Shown here piece by piece: positions 26,848 to 35,997 of a stretch of DNA of 64,000 nt (its first letter is position 1; the number at the start of each line of letters is the position of its first letter). The notes under the pieces are model-generated. The model was not told the origin of the DNA. It saw only the letters and a list, made by a program, of their open reading frames with translations, and searched no databases. The position numbers and the translations under genes are program-made. Source of the DNA: Nostoc sp. FACHB-280. Its GTDB lineage: Bacteria; Cyanobacteriota; Cyanobacteriia; Cyanobacteriales; Nostocaceae. The stretch spans positions 1 through 64,000 of the forward strand of contig NZ_JACJSD010000036.1 in NCBI RefSeq assembly GCF_014697615.1, given 5' to 3'.

Positions 26848-26977
26848 AAAAGGTCTAATGTAAGTTTTTAGGATGGCAATGCAACTTTGCTATTCGATTA
26901 AGTAACTGAGCTTTTTGGTATAAATAAAGCACCCATTATCAACAGGATGATTTATTTCCGACTTCAGCATTTTTAGA

Positions 26978-27859
26978 CTACACTTTTTGGCGAGTTGCCC
27001 AGCGAGCAATAATACTGGTAATTAAAACCATTAGCACCAATATTAAAGATGCTGCCCAAGCTAATGACTGCCAATTTTTAAACGGAGAAATGGCAAAGTT
27101 AAAAACCAAAACAGCTAAAGAAGCCGTGGGTTTAAATAAGCTATTTGGCCAGAAGGTAGAAAATAAAGCAGTAAATATCAAAGGAGCAGTTTCACCAGCA
27201 GCCCTGGCGATCGCTAACGTTGATCCAGTTACAATAGCTGGTAATGCAGCAGGCAGTACGACCTGTGTAACAGTTTGAAAGTTAGTCGCACCTAAACCTA
27301 CAGATGCTTGTCGTAAATCCTGCGATACTAACTGTAAAGCTTCATCAGTTGTTTTCACAATAATTGGCAACATCAAAATTGCCAAAGCAAATCCTCCGCC
27401 AATTGCTGAATATGAGCCTAAATTCAGCCTTACTAACGTTAAAACTACAATTCCATAAGCGAATACCCCGGCAATAATCGAAGGTACTCCACTCAAGACG
27501 TTCGTAGCAAAACGTACCCACCTAGCTATTTTACCAGAACTAAACTCAGTTAGATAGATAGCGGCAATCACACCAAAAGGAATGCTGATTACAGCTGCAA
27601 TTCCCACCATCAGCAAAGTTCCCACAATCGCATTCCCAAAACCACCGCCTGGACGAAGGGGCGGGGGTGGCAATTCTGTAAATATGCTGAGGTTGAGACT
27701 ACTAAATCCTCGAATTAAAACGTAAGACAGTACTGCTACTAAAGGCACTAGTGCCAAAACTCCGCAGAGAATTGCCACCCCAGTCATCACTGTATTAAAC
27801 AGCGTCCGAGGAGACATAGCACTACGAGTTAAACTTCTTTCTTGATAATGAGAAGTCAT
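26978..27859 (-). CDS. pstA: Phosphate ABC transporter permease PstA
   Basis: 293 residues with six hydrophobic segments. The cytoplasmic EAA-type loop reads QLVSQDLRQASVGLGATNFQ, the coupling site for PstB. FGVIAAIYLTEFSSG and NVLSGVPSIIAGVFAYG are PstA-typical. It pairs with PstC to form the inner-membrane channel. It starts 20 bp after the pstC stop, so the two are co-translated from one transcript. Confidence 0.96.
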   Translation of the reverse strand: MTSHYQERSLTRSAMSPRTLFNTVMTGVAILCGVLALVPLVAVLSYVLIRGFSSLNLSIFTELPPPPLRPGGGFGNAIVGTLLMVGIAAVISIPFGVIAAIYLTEFSSGKIARWVRFATNVLSGVPSIIAGVFAYGIVVLTLVRLNLGSYSAIGGGFALAILMLPIIVKTTDEALQLVSQDLRQASVGLGATNFQTVTQVVLPAALPAIVTGSTLAIARAAGETAPLIFTALFSTFWPNSLFKPTASLAVLVFNFAISPFKNWQSLAWAASLILVLMVLITSIIARWATRQKV

Positions 27860-27879
27860 AAAATTAACCCAAAACTAAT

Positions 27880-28830
27880 CTACACTCGCTTGACTCGAAT
27901 AACGATCAACTCTGCCAAAATATTGACAATCAAAGTTAAGACAAATAAAACTAAAGCAGCATACATTAAAGCTGCAACTTGCAAACCACTAGCTTCTGCA
28001 AATTGATTGGCTAACAAAGAAGAAATTGTATTGGCTGGTGCGAATAGCGATGCACTAATTTTGTTGGAGTTACCAATCAACATCGTCACCGCCATTGTCT
28101 CTCCCATTGCCCGACCGAGTGCTAACATCACAGCACTCACAATTCCCGAAAAAGCCGCAGGGATCAAAACTTGAAAAATCGTTTCCCACCTTGTTGCACC
28201 CAAGCCTATAGATGCTTGACGTAAAGTAGATGGAACAGAAATCAAAGCATCTCTAGAAATAGCTGTGATAATTGGCAAAGTCATAATAGCCAAAATTATC
28301 CCCGCAGGTAACATCCCTGGCCCTGTAGGAGAAGTACTAAACAGTGGTAGCCAACCAAAGTAAGCATTCAACCATTTACCGACATTGTTTAAAATCGGAA
28401 TTAATACAAAAATTCCCCATACTCCATAAACAACGCTGGGAATTGCTGCCAACAGCTCTACCAAGAACACCAGCACAACTCTAGCCTGCGAGGGCAGAAA
28501 ATTTTCACTTAATAAAACCGCAGTTCCAACGCCAATTGGGACTGCAATTAGTAACCCAATCAAAGAACTGACTAAAGTTCCATAAACTTGAGGTAATACC
28601 CCATACTCATCATTCACAGGGTTCCAAGTACTTTGTGCTAAAAAGCCAACACCAAACTTTTGAATGGCAGGCCAAGCACCAATGGCAACCTGTATAGCAA
28701 TCCATAATAAAGTTGCTGCAACTGCTAGGGCAAAAACCCTAGTCAGCCAAATAAAACTCCGGTCTAAAGACCTACCGAGTTCAGAACGCTCTTTAATTGC
28801 TGATGACAAATTTTGAGAATTTGTAGCCAT
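27880..28830 (-). CDS. pstC: Phosphate ABC transporter permease PstC
   Basis: 316 residues from ATG 28830; the longer open frame to 28875 starts with TTG and adds 15 poorly conserved residues. Six or so hydrophobic segments, an EAA loop (SVPSTLRQASIGLGATRWE) and the LAAIPSVVYGVWGIFVLIP block mark PstC. Half of the phosphate permease, between pstS and pstA. Confidence 0.95.
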   Translation of the reverse strand: MATNSQNLSSAIKERSELGRSLDRSFIWLTRVFALAVAATLLWIAIQVAIGAWPAIQKFGVGFLAQSTWNPVNDEYGVLPQVYGTLVSSLIGLLIAVPIGVGTAVLLSENFLPSQARVVLVFLVELLAAIPSVVYGVWGIFVLIPILNNVGKWLNAYFGWLPLFSTSPTGPGMLPAGIILAIMTLPIITAISRDALISVPSTLRQASIGLGATRWETIFQVLIPAAFSGIVSAVMLALGRAMGETMAVTMLIGNSNKISASLFAPANTISSLLANQFAEASGLQVAALMYAALVLFVLTLIVNILAELIVIRVKRV

Positions 28831-29020
28831 GAATACTGACTTTATAGATGAAATCAGAGAAAAATGTGAGAGCAAACCAGCTAACTAAAATGACCGCTAT
28901 CGGGTCTTGAGGACTTGAGACATCAACAAGTCATTCTTAATAGAAAAAACTTTTTATTCTACTAGTAGTACCAGCAATTTTGGACTATAGATGCCTCAAT
29001 AGTATTAGAATTTTTTTTTG

Positions 29021-30205
29021 CTATTTACTAGCACTATTACTGCTACCAGTAACTGCAATTTTGTAGTCTGGGCTAATTTGGTCAGCCGCAGCTGCTACTT
29101 TCTGCACAACTGGTTGTGGTAGAGGCACATAACCTAATTCTGGAGCCAATTTCTGACCTTCAGTTAAACCATACTCAATCATAGCTTCGACTGCTTTCGC
29201 TTTAGCAGGATCAGCATATTTCTTGTAAGCCAAAATCCACGAGTAGGTAACGATAGGATAAGAGTCTGCGCCTTCTGGGTCGGTGATAAAGGCACGAAAG
29301 TTTTCAGGTAAAGTTACTGCTTCTAATGTTTTTGCTGCTGACTCGTCTGTAGGTACAACAAATTTGCCACCTTTGTTTTCTAAAGCAGCATATTTGAGTT
29401 GATTTTGTTTCGCGTAACCATACTCAACGTAACCAATAGAACCTTGAGTTTGTTGAATTTGGGCAGTTACACCTTCATTACCTTTACCACCAACACCGAC
29501 TGGCCAGTTAACGGTTTTGCCATCACCAATTTTAGTTTTCCATTCAGGACTAATGGCGCTGAGGTGTTTGGTAAATACACCAGTAGTACCGCTACCATCA
29601 GAGCGATGTACAACTGTAATTGCCTGGTCTGGTAATTTAGCGTCTGGGTTGGCTGCTTTGATTTTGGGGTCGTTCCAATTTTTGATTTTGCCTAATAAGA
29701 TATCGGTGTAAACTGCTCGTGGCAATTTAAGTTCAGCAACATCGGGTAGGTTGTAAGCTAGAACAATGCTACCGGCTGTCATTGGTAACAAAATTGCGCC
29801 TTTATCTTGAGGCACTTTCTGAATTTCGTCATCTTTCATTGCTACATCGCTGGCACCGAAATCAACAGTACCTTTGATGAACTGCTCAACCCCAGCACCA
29901 CTACCTACAGACTGATAATTAACTTGTAAACTGGGGTATTTTTTGTTTAACTCAGTGAACCAACTTGTATATAATGGCGCAGGAAAAGAAGCGCCTGCAC
30001 CGATTAATTCTACATTACCGCCAAGATCCAATTTAGCAGGACTGGAGGCTGTAGCATCTTGATCTGTGCCAGTAGGTGCATCCTTGGTAGCAGAACTGTC
30101 AGAACCTTGCTGTCCGCCACAAGCAGCTAGACTTAATGTCAGTAATAACACTGCTGTTGAAGAGGCTAATCGGTTATTTTTAATTACATTTAGTCGTGAG
30201 CGCAT
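29021..30205 (-). CDS. pstS: Phosphate-binding lipoprotein PstS
   Basis: 394 residues with a lipoprotein signal (LLLTLSLAAC, Cys near 29), then a Ser/Thr/Asp linker. The binding fold shows GAGASFPAPLYTSWF, QSVGSGAGVEQFIKGTVDFG, AIT-VVHRSDGSGTTGVFT and GVGGKGNEGV, which carry the phosphate-contacting Ser, Arg, Asp and Thr. It captures phosphate in the periplasm and hands it to PstCA. First gene of the pst operon, with a Pho box upstream. Confidence 0.96.
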   Translation of the reverse strand: MRSRLNVIKNNRLASSTAVLLLTLSLAACGGQQGSDSSATKDAPTGTDQDATASSPAKLDLGGNVELIGAGASFPAPLYTSWFTELNKKYPSLQVNYQSVGSGAGVEQFIKGTVDFGASDVAMKDDEIQKVPQDKGAILLPMTAGSIVLAYNLPDVAELKLPRAVYTDILLGKIKNWNDPKIKAANPDAKLPDQAITVVHRSDGSGTTGVFTKHLSAISPEWKTKIGDGKTVNWPVGVGGKGNEGVTAQIQQTQGSIGYVEYGYAKQNQLKYAALENKGGKFVVPTDESAAKTLEAVTLPENFRAFITDPEGADSYPIVTYSWILAYKKYADPAKAKAVEAMIEYGLTEGQKLAPELGYVPLPQPVVQKVAAAADQISPDYKIAVTGSSNSASK

Positions 30206-30259
30206 CGGTGTTAATTTTCAGTAACTTTCCAGGTTAGCGCCTCTACGATAATCCTAAAA

Positions 30260-30289
30260 GAGAGATGTATAGGTAAACGGAAGGTTAAG
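30260..30289 (-). promoter_or_regulatory. Pho box (SphR/PhoB site) upstream of pstS
   Basis: Read on the minus strand: CTTAACCT (30289-30282), TCC, GTTTACCT (30278-30271), ATA/C, then CATCTCTC (30267-30260). Three 8-bp repeats at 11-bp spacing match the known cyanobacterial Pho box (consensus YTTAACCY with 3-bp spacers). It is 55-85 bp upstream of the pstS start, so the operon should rise in phosphate starvation through SphS-SphR. Confidence 0.8.
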
Positions 30290-30413
30290 GGCAAGAAAAA
30301 AAGTGTATTATTTTAACTAAATTTTACAATTCTCTCACTTTGTGAATTGATAAAATTTATACTTTACCTTGTTTTAAGTTACAGATGAGCCTGAGTAGAG
30401 CTAATACAGATTT

Positions 30414-31601
30414 ATGGACAACGCTTTGACAGTAGAAAGCGTTATACCGCTTATATTGCTACTTATTCAACTACCAGCAACAGCAATTTTGCTGTCGCGT
30501 CTCTTGAAGGGGCCAGGAAGATTACCGCCAATTCAACCCCAACAGCCTACACCAGATATTTTTGGTAATGTCAGCGTTGTTGTTCCTACATTAAACGAAG
30601 CTAGTCGGATTTCTCCTTTATTATTGGGATTGAGTCAGCAAAGTTATGAAGTGCGAGAGATTATTGTTGTAGACAGTAACTCTCAAGATGGGACTCCTGA
30701 TTTAGTCAAAGCTGCACAGCAGAGAGATCCCCGCTTTCGTGTGATGACAGATGATCCCCTACCGACTAATTGGGTGGGTCGTCCTTGGGCTTTACACAAT
30801 GGCTTTTTGCATAGTTCTGAGGATAGTGAGTGGTTTTTGGGGATGGATGCGGATACTCAACCACATCCGGGTTTGGTGGCTGGGTTAGTCAAAACCGCCC
30901 TCGCCCAAGGCTATGATTTAGTGTCGTTATCACCCCAGTTTATTCTTCAGTATCCTGGTGAGTGTTTATTACAACCTGCTTTATTGATGACATTGCTGTA
31001 TCGTTTCGACCCGGCAGGAATTAGAACTGAACAACCAGAAAGAGTAATGGCTAATGGTCAATGCTTTTTATGTCGTCGTTCTGTGTTGGCGATTGTGGGT
31101 GGCTATAGCAGTGCTAGTAGTTCGTTTTGTGATGATGTGACTTTAGCACGGTATATTGCGGCACAAGGATATAAAGTGGGCTTTTTAGATGGTGCAAAGG
31201 TGCTGAAGGTGCGAATGTATGAAGGGGCGCTGGAAACGTGGAAGGAATGGGGGCGCAGCCTTGATTTGAAAGACGCATCCACTTCTGGGCAAATTTGGGG
31301 AGATTTATGGTTACTTTCCGCAGTCCAGGGTTTACCTTTGCTAATTTTACTAACTTACTTGATTGTTCTACCTACCCCTGTCTCGCTACCGCAGATTTTA
31401 TTACTGGGGTTGAATGGATTTTTGCTGCTGATCCGTTTTGGAATGTTATTAGCGATCGCACCATCTTATGATCGCAAAACCGCTAAAGGTGGCTGGTTAT
31501 TCTGGCTGTCTCCTTTAGCTGATCCCATCGCCGTCTTACGCATCTTTCTCTCTGCATCCCGCACTCCTAAAGAATGGCGGGGACGGAAGTATGGTGCGTG
31601 A
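30414..31601 (+). CDS. cruG: GT2 glycosyltransferase, CruG-like (myxoxanthophyll 2'-O-glycosyltransferase)
   Basis: 395 residues. A membrane segment (about 9-28) precedes a GT-A domain: VSVVVPTLNEASRISPLL, IIVVDSNSQDGTPDL, GMDADTQPHPG (the DxD metal site) and NGQCFLCRRSVL, with NWVGRPWALHNGF typical of carotenoid glycosyltransferases. Two or three C-terminal membrane helices follow. By resemblance it is CruG, which adds the sugar to myxoxanthophyll; I cannot exclude another GT2. Its usual partner cruF is not adjacent here. It is divergent from pstS and the two share 208 bp of upstream DNA. Confidence 0.7.
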   Translation: MDNALTVESVIPLILLLIQLPATAILLSRLLKGPGRLPPIQPQQPTPDIFGNVSVVVPTLNEASRISPLLLGLSQQSYEVREIIVVDSNSQDGTPDLVKAAQQRDPRFRVMTDDPLPTNWVGRPWALHNGFLHSSEDSEWFLGMDADTQPHPGLVAGLVKTALAQGYDLVSLSPQFILQYPGECLLQPALLMTLLYRFDPAGIRTEQPERVMANGQCFLCRRSVLAIVGGYSSASSSFCDDVTLARYIAAQGYKVGFLDGAKVLKVRMYEGALETWKEWGRSLDLKDASTSGQIWGDLWLLSAVQGLPLLILLTYLIVLPTPVSLPQILLLGLNGFLLLIRFGMLLAIAPSYDRKTAKGGWLFWLSPLADPIAVLRIFLSASRTPKEWRGRKYGA

Positions 31602-31611
31602 GGGGAGTGGG

Positions 31612-31752
31612 GAGTTTGATTAGACAAGGTAGACAAGGTAGAGGGGGTAGACAAGGTAGAGGGGAGTGCTGAGTGCTGAGTTTGATTAGACATGGTAGAA
31701 ATATTGCTTCCTTGTCCCCCTTGCCCCCCTTGTCTCCCTTGTCCCCCTTGTC
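31612..31752 (+). repeat. Left copy of a ~140-bp composite heptamer repeat
   Basis: Tandem GGTAGACAA-type units, then AGTGCTGAGTGCTGAGTTTG, a single-copy stretch GGTAGAAATATTGCTTCC and TTGTCCCCC-type units. The same order appears inverted at 32833-32985. The two copies bracket rnhA about 1.1 kb apart. GC-skewed extra units run on to about 31795. Confidence 0.85.
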
Positions 31753-31795
31753 CCCCTCGCCCCCTGCCCCCTTGCACCCCTGCCCCCATCTACCC

Positions 31796-32704
31796 CTAAT
31801 CCTCCTCACCTCCCACGCGATCGCCGCGTTCCAGTTCCCAAAGAATTTGATTACCTTCGCGGCGGACTCGTGACACAATCCAATTCCGCCAGCGCCACTG
31901 ATCCCCGCGGCTAGTGACGGCGCTGGCGTGGACATCCATTAAGTCTGCTAATTCAGAACTAGTAATTAGATAGCCTTTTTCAGCAATTTCATCAGCGATG
32001 CGGAGAGTTTCAACTAAGTTGCGGAGTTGTTCAACCCTGATTCCAGGCGTTGTTGTGTCAATTGCGGCCGCATTCTGTGCGGTGGATGGTTCCATAGCTG
32101 TTATGTCTGATGCAGATGTAATGGGTTCCGACTTTTCTTTGTTAATTATTGTCGAGTTTGCCTTATATTGAGAAACTTCCGCTACATTTAGTTCATTAGA
32201 ACTATGTAAAGTTTTGTGAGCATTGGTAGAAGATAATTCTTTTAGTGTAGGGACTTTACCAGCAGCAAAACTCCGGGCGATCGCATCACAGCGTTCGTTA
32301 CCGACGTTACCAGCATGACCACGAACATGCTGCCAAGTAACTTGACGGGTATTTAATTCATCTAAAATTTCCAACAGGTCTTGATTTTGTACAGGATTAC
32401 CATCAGCTTTTTTCCAGCCTTTTTTCTTCCAGTTTTTCACCCATTTGGTAACACAGTTGATGAGATATTCACTATCGGTATAAAGGGTGATGGGTTGCGC
32501 TTGCTTTGAGGCATGGAAATATTTTAAGGCAGCGATCGCAGCTTGCATTTCCATTTTATTATTTGTTGTATGGGAGGCTGCATCACCCATTTCGTGAACT
32601 CCTCCATCCTGGAAATAAACTACAACACCCCAACCACCAGGGCCGGGATTCCCAGTACAAGCGCCATCAGTATATATACTTTGAATTATGCTTTGACTAG
32701 ACAT
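31796..32704 (-). CDS. rnhA: Ribonuclease HI with cyanobacterial C-terminal extension
   Basis: 302 residues. The first 150 are a complete RNase HI: D13 in YTDGACTGNPGPGG, E52 in NNKMEMQAA, D77 in LYTDSEYL, H130 in VRGHAGNVGNE and D140 in ERCDAIA. It cuts RNA in RNA-DNA hybrids. The remaining half holds a low-complexity linker (about 155-220) and a helical domain (QLRNLVETLRIADEIAEKGY, ELADLMDVHASAVTSRG, WRWRNWIVSRVRREG) that looks like an HTH or nucleic-acid-binding module; it is not part of the standard enzyme. The gene is bracketed by inverted repeat copies. Confidence 0.9.
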   Translation of the reverse strand: MSSQSIIQSIYTDGACTGNPGPGGWGVVVYFQDGGVHEMGDAASHTTNNKMEMQAAIAALKYFHASKQAQPITLYTDSEYLINCVTKWVKNWKKKGWKKADGNPVQNQDLLEILDELNTRQVTWQHVRGHAGNVGNERCDAIARSFAAGKVPTLKELSSTNAHKTLHSSNELNVAEVSQYKANSTIINKEKSEPITSASDITAMEPSTAQNAAAIDTTTPGIRVEQLRNLVETLRIADEIAEKGYLITSSELADLMDVHASAVTSRGDQWRWRNWIVSRVRREGNQILWELERGDRVGGEED

Positions 32705-32832
32705 GATAAAGATATTGAAACCGCATGGTTACGTAGAGGTGACAAAAAATTTAGCGGCAAAAGATGGGTAGCAATATATATGGTACTGACGGAAAAAGCA
32801 AGTATTTTTTTGAAGGGGCTAGAGGTTAGGGG

Positions 32833-32985
32833 AGAGAAGGGAGACAAGGGGGACAAGGGAGACAAGGAAGCAATATTTCTACCTTGTCTAACCCAACTCA
32901 GCACTCAGCAGCTTCTCTACCTTGTCTACCCCATCAACCTTGTCTACCTTGTCTAATCCAACTCAGCACTCAGCACTTTACTAAA
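32833..32985 (-). repeat. Right, inverted copy of the composite heptamer repeat
   Basis: On the minus strand it reads AGTGCTGAGTGCTGAGTTGG, TTAGACAAGGTAGACAAGG, a second AGTGCTGAG block, GGTAGAAATATTGCTTCC and then CTTGTCTCC/CTTGTCCCC units, the same order as at 31612-31752. It overlaps the last codon and TGA stop of the hybrid histidine kinase gene. Confidence 0.85.
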
Positions 32986-35540
32986 CTAGCGATCGCTTTT
33001 ACCAATGCGTCGGGATCTACTGGTTTGGGTACGTGTAATTGAAAGCCGGCTGTGAGTGCTTGTTGTTGGTTGATTTCGCCAGCGTAGGCTGTGAGGGCGA
33101 TCGCCGGGACATTACCACCTTGTTGGGGTGTAAGTTGGCGTACTTGGCGAATTAGCATATAACCATCTACTTCGGGCATTCCAATATCACTAATTAAGAT
33201 ATCTGGTAATGACTGCGAAAGTTCAGCGAGGGCGGCGGTGGCGGATGTGACGGCGGTAACAGCCACACCATAATCATGCAAAATAAATGTGATTAAATCG
33301 CGGATATCTGGTTCGTCATCCACCATTAAAACTTTGATACCAGAAAGATTACCAAACTCAGATTCACTTGTGAAAGATTCATTTTCTTGTCGTCTGACTG
33401 GTTCGTTAATCACAATCAAAGGTATCCTCACTGTAAAGGTAGCACCCAACCCTTCACCGGGACTGTCTGCTTTGACTGTACCGCCGTGCATTTCTACCAC
33501 TTGACGGACAATTGCTAGTCCTAAACCCAAACCGCCAAATTTGCGGGTTGTTGTACCATCTGCTTGACGAAAGTAATCAAACACGAATGGTAAAAATTCT
33601 GCTGAAATACCTTTACCTGTATCACTGACTTGTATTTGTGCTTGACCATTAATTTCTTTGACTTGAATTTCTACCTGTCCAGCATTTGGGGTAAATTTCA
33701 CAGCGTTGGAAAGTAAATTCCACATCACTTGTTGTAAGCGATTAGCATCACCCATAACTTGCCCGATATTGGGGTCAAATATGGTATGAATTTGAATCGA
33801 TTTTGCTTCTGCTGCCAAGCGTACTGTTTCTAAAGCGGCTTGCACAACCATTACCAAACTGACGGGACAGACATTTAAGCTTAATTTTCCTTGGAGGATG
33901 CGCGAGACATCTAATAAATCTTCGATTAGTTGGGTTTGTAATTTGGCGTTGCGTTCAATTGTTTCTAAGGCTTGTTTTGTAGTTTTTTCATCAAACTTGC
34001 GATTTCGCAGCAATTTCGCCCAGCCTAAAATCGGGTTGAGTGGCGTTCGCAATTCATGAGAGAGAACGGCGAGAAATTCATCTTTGATACGGTTAGCCAC
34101 TTCTGCTTCTTGACGGGCGATGCGTTCGGTTTGCAAAAGTCGATCGCGTTCTTGTTCGGCGCGTTTGCGATCGCTAATATCTAAAACAAAAGCGACACCC
34201 CGATCTTGACAGTCAGCTAACAACGCTATCCCTAAAACCACAGCTACCCGTTTACCGTTGCGTTGGACATATTCTTTTTCATAAATCTGCGAAACTCCAC
34301 TAATCTGGACATCTGCAAGGGCGCGATCGTCTAAATCTAGATATTCTGGTGGTGTAAGTTCTCTCCAATCAATTTTCCCGACAACCGCAAACTCATCACG
34401 GGTATAACCAACTAACTGTAAATAAGCATCGTTAGCATCAGTAATGAAACCTTCCATATTCCAAAAAGCCACCCCGACCAAGTTAGACTCAAACAAGCGG
34501 CGAAATCGAGCTTCACTTTCTCGTAATGACTGTTCTACTTTTTTATGGGCGGTGATATCACGGGAAACCACAATTACACCTTCAATGCTTTGGGTATGAT
34601 TGCGTAAAGGCGTGAGAATATATTCGTAGTCACGTAATCCTTCGATTGTCAGTAATTGACATTCATCTTTGATGGGTTCCCCAGAAGCCATCACCGCTTG
34701 TTGCTGAATTTCCACTTGTTCAACAAAATCATGGGGTAAATTCAATTCTCGCAATGTTTTACCCAGAACTTCCTGCGGTTGGAAACCTAAGATAGCCGCG
34801 CCACCGTGACTAATATATTGATGGCAACCAGCGCGATCGAATATGTAAATATGATCTACAGAGGTAGCGAGAATCGCATTCAACAAATTGGCTTGTTCTT
34901 GGATTTGGCTAGTTAATTGACGCGTGTTTTCTTCTGTTTGCTTCCGCCCAGTAATATCCAAACACACGCCAAACATCCGTGTCGCCTGTCCTTGGTCGTT
35001 ATAGTAAAATTTTCCCTGAGAAGAAATCCAATGCAAACTTTGGTCAGGCCAAATAATCCGAAATTCGTCTTTATAGTCAATTTTATTGGTTAAGGCAGTC
35101 GTAATATTTGTTGTGACAGATTCTCTATCTTCAGGATGCACACAAGCTAAAAAAGCCGCGTAAGTATTTTCAAAGCTACCTGGAGTTAAACCAAACAGCA
35201 GTTCATGACTTCCTGACCAAATTAATTTATCAGCCAAAATATTCCAATCCCAAAAACCCATCCAAGCAGCATCAATAGCCAGCTTCAAGAGTTGTTCGCT
35301 TTCTTGCAAGGCGATTTCAATTTGTTGTCGTTCTGCTTTTTCTTGTTGGAGTTTTTGCAGCGTTAATGCTATATCTGCCTGATTATGAGAATTGAGACTT
35401 GTTGCTGTCAGTTTTGTATGTAATTCAGTTAATTGTGCCTCTAATGCAACTTGCTGACACTGATATTGAATTTCTAAGTCTTCTAACTCTGCAACACGCT
35501 GCCGTAAAGCTACTAATTCATCTTGATCATGGTCTGACAT
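32970..35540 (-). CDS. Hybrid sensor histidine kinase with three PAS domains and a receiver
   Basis: About 856 residues from ATG 35540 (ATG 35552 and TTG 35558 are alternatives). Order: N-terminal coiled coil; PAS/PAC near 75-200 (WILHWISSQGKFYY-like PAC segment and MFGVCLDITGRK); PAS near 210-330; PAS near 340-460; HisKA with the phospho-His in AVLSHELRTPLNPILGW; HATPase with NLLSNAVKFTPNAG, DTGKGI and FGGLGLGLAIV; and a C-terminal receiver with VLMVDDEPD and phospho-Asp in DILISDIGMPEVDGY. No membrane segment, so a cytosolic sensor. The output partner is not in the window. The final Cys codon and stop lie in a repeat element. Confidence 0.9.
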   Translation of the reverse strand: MSDHDQDELVALRQRVAELEDLEIQYQCQQVALEAQLTELHTKLTATSLNSHNQADIALTLQKLQQEKAERQQIEIALQESEQLLKLAIDAAWMGFWDWNILADKLIWSGSHELLFGLTPGSFENTYAAFLACVHPEDRESVTTNITTALTNKIDYKDEFRIIWPDQSLHWISSQGKFYYNDQGQATRMFGVCLDITGRKQTEENTRQLTSQIQEQANLLNAILATSVDHIYIFDRAGCHQYISHGGAAILGFQPQEVLGKTLRELNLPHDFVEQVEIQQQAVMASGEPIKDECQLLTIEGLRDYEYILTPLRNHTQSIEGVIVVSRDITAHKKVEQSLRESEARFRRLFESNLVGVAFWNMEGFITDANDAYLQLVGYTRDEFAVVGKIDWRELTPPEYLDLDDRALADVQISGVSQIYEKEYVQRNGKRVAVVLGIALLADCQDRGVAFVLDISDRKRAEQERDRLLQTERIARQEAEVANRIKDEFLAVLSHELRTPLNPILGWAKLLRNRKFDEKTTKQALETIERNAKLQTQLIEDLLDVSRILQGKLSLNVCPVSLVMVVQAALETVRLAAEAKSIQIHTIFDPNIGQVMGDANRLQQVMWNLLSNAVKFTPNAGQVEIQVKEINGQAQIQVSDTGKGISAEFLPFVFDYFRQADGTTTRKFGGLGLGLAIVRQVVEMHGGTVKADSPGEGLGATFTVRIPLIVINEPVRRQENESFTSESEFGNLSGIKVLMVDDEPDIRDLITFILHDYGVAVTAVTSATAALAELSQSLPDILISDIGMPEVDGYMLIRQVRQLTPQQGGNVPAIALTAYAGEINQQQALTAGFQLHVPKPVDPDALVKAIASLVKC

Positions 35541-35997
35541 CTTGAAAACCATTTGCAATAAACAATCTCAGTTGAAACGGCAGAGACCCTATCGTTGGAA
35601 TGAGTATGGATTTTTTTGGGCAAAAATGCAATCTCTCACTGGGTACATAAACTATTCAGCCGTAAGATATATGGTAATTTTTGCTATTATTTGGATTCAA
35701 ATTACACCCAAATTCTGCACAAAATACAGCATGTAAACCCCTTAGACTGGAAGTCTGGGGCAATACAAATAAATCCTGCCTCCGCAGGCTAATTATATAC
35801 TTCCTCATGCTGCTTTCAAACTTAAGATAGCAATATTCATCCCCACAATGCAGGCAATATCTCTAACAGAAATCCTAGAAATTGGTCATTAGTAAAAAGA
35901 CAAAATTTCACACTTTATACTTCATACTTCACACTTCGTACTTTTCCCTGTGGCAATATTGGAATCAGACTGTATTGCATTTAGCTAGGCAAACAAA
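35541..35997. other. Gap with a double-hairpin repeat and heptamer repeats
   Basis: No gene seen. It holds two adjacent stems: CCCC-TT-AGACT/AGTCT-GGGG (35738-35760) and CCTGC-CTCC-GCAGG (35775-35788). The CCTGCGGAGGCAGG-type stem and AAGTCTGGGG unit look like a dispersed cyanobacterial palindromic repeat. ACTTCATACTTCACACTTCG-type tandem units follow at about 35909-35942, just before the kinase gene. Confidence 0.55.

Noticed and set aside
28831..28875. Longer PstC start at TTG 28875
   Set aside because: The 15 extra residues are not PstC-like and an ATG at 28830 gives the expected N-terminus.
31612..31795. CRISPR-like array
   Set aside because: The units are adjoining 7-9-bp repeats without unique spacers of constant length.
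31466..31935. Gly/Gln/Lys-rich frames around 31.5-31.9 kb
   Set aside because: They translate TTGTCCCCC-type tandem repeats and the antisense of rnhA; low-complexity products, not genes.
32543..32956. 137-codon plus-strand frame over the rnhA start
   Set aside because: It is antisense to rnhA for half its length and repeat DNA for the rest.
35542..35736. 64-codon plus-strand frame upstream of the Ser/Thr kinase gene
   Set aside because: Starts inside the end of the kinase leader on the other strand, has no features and overlaps repeat hairpins.
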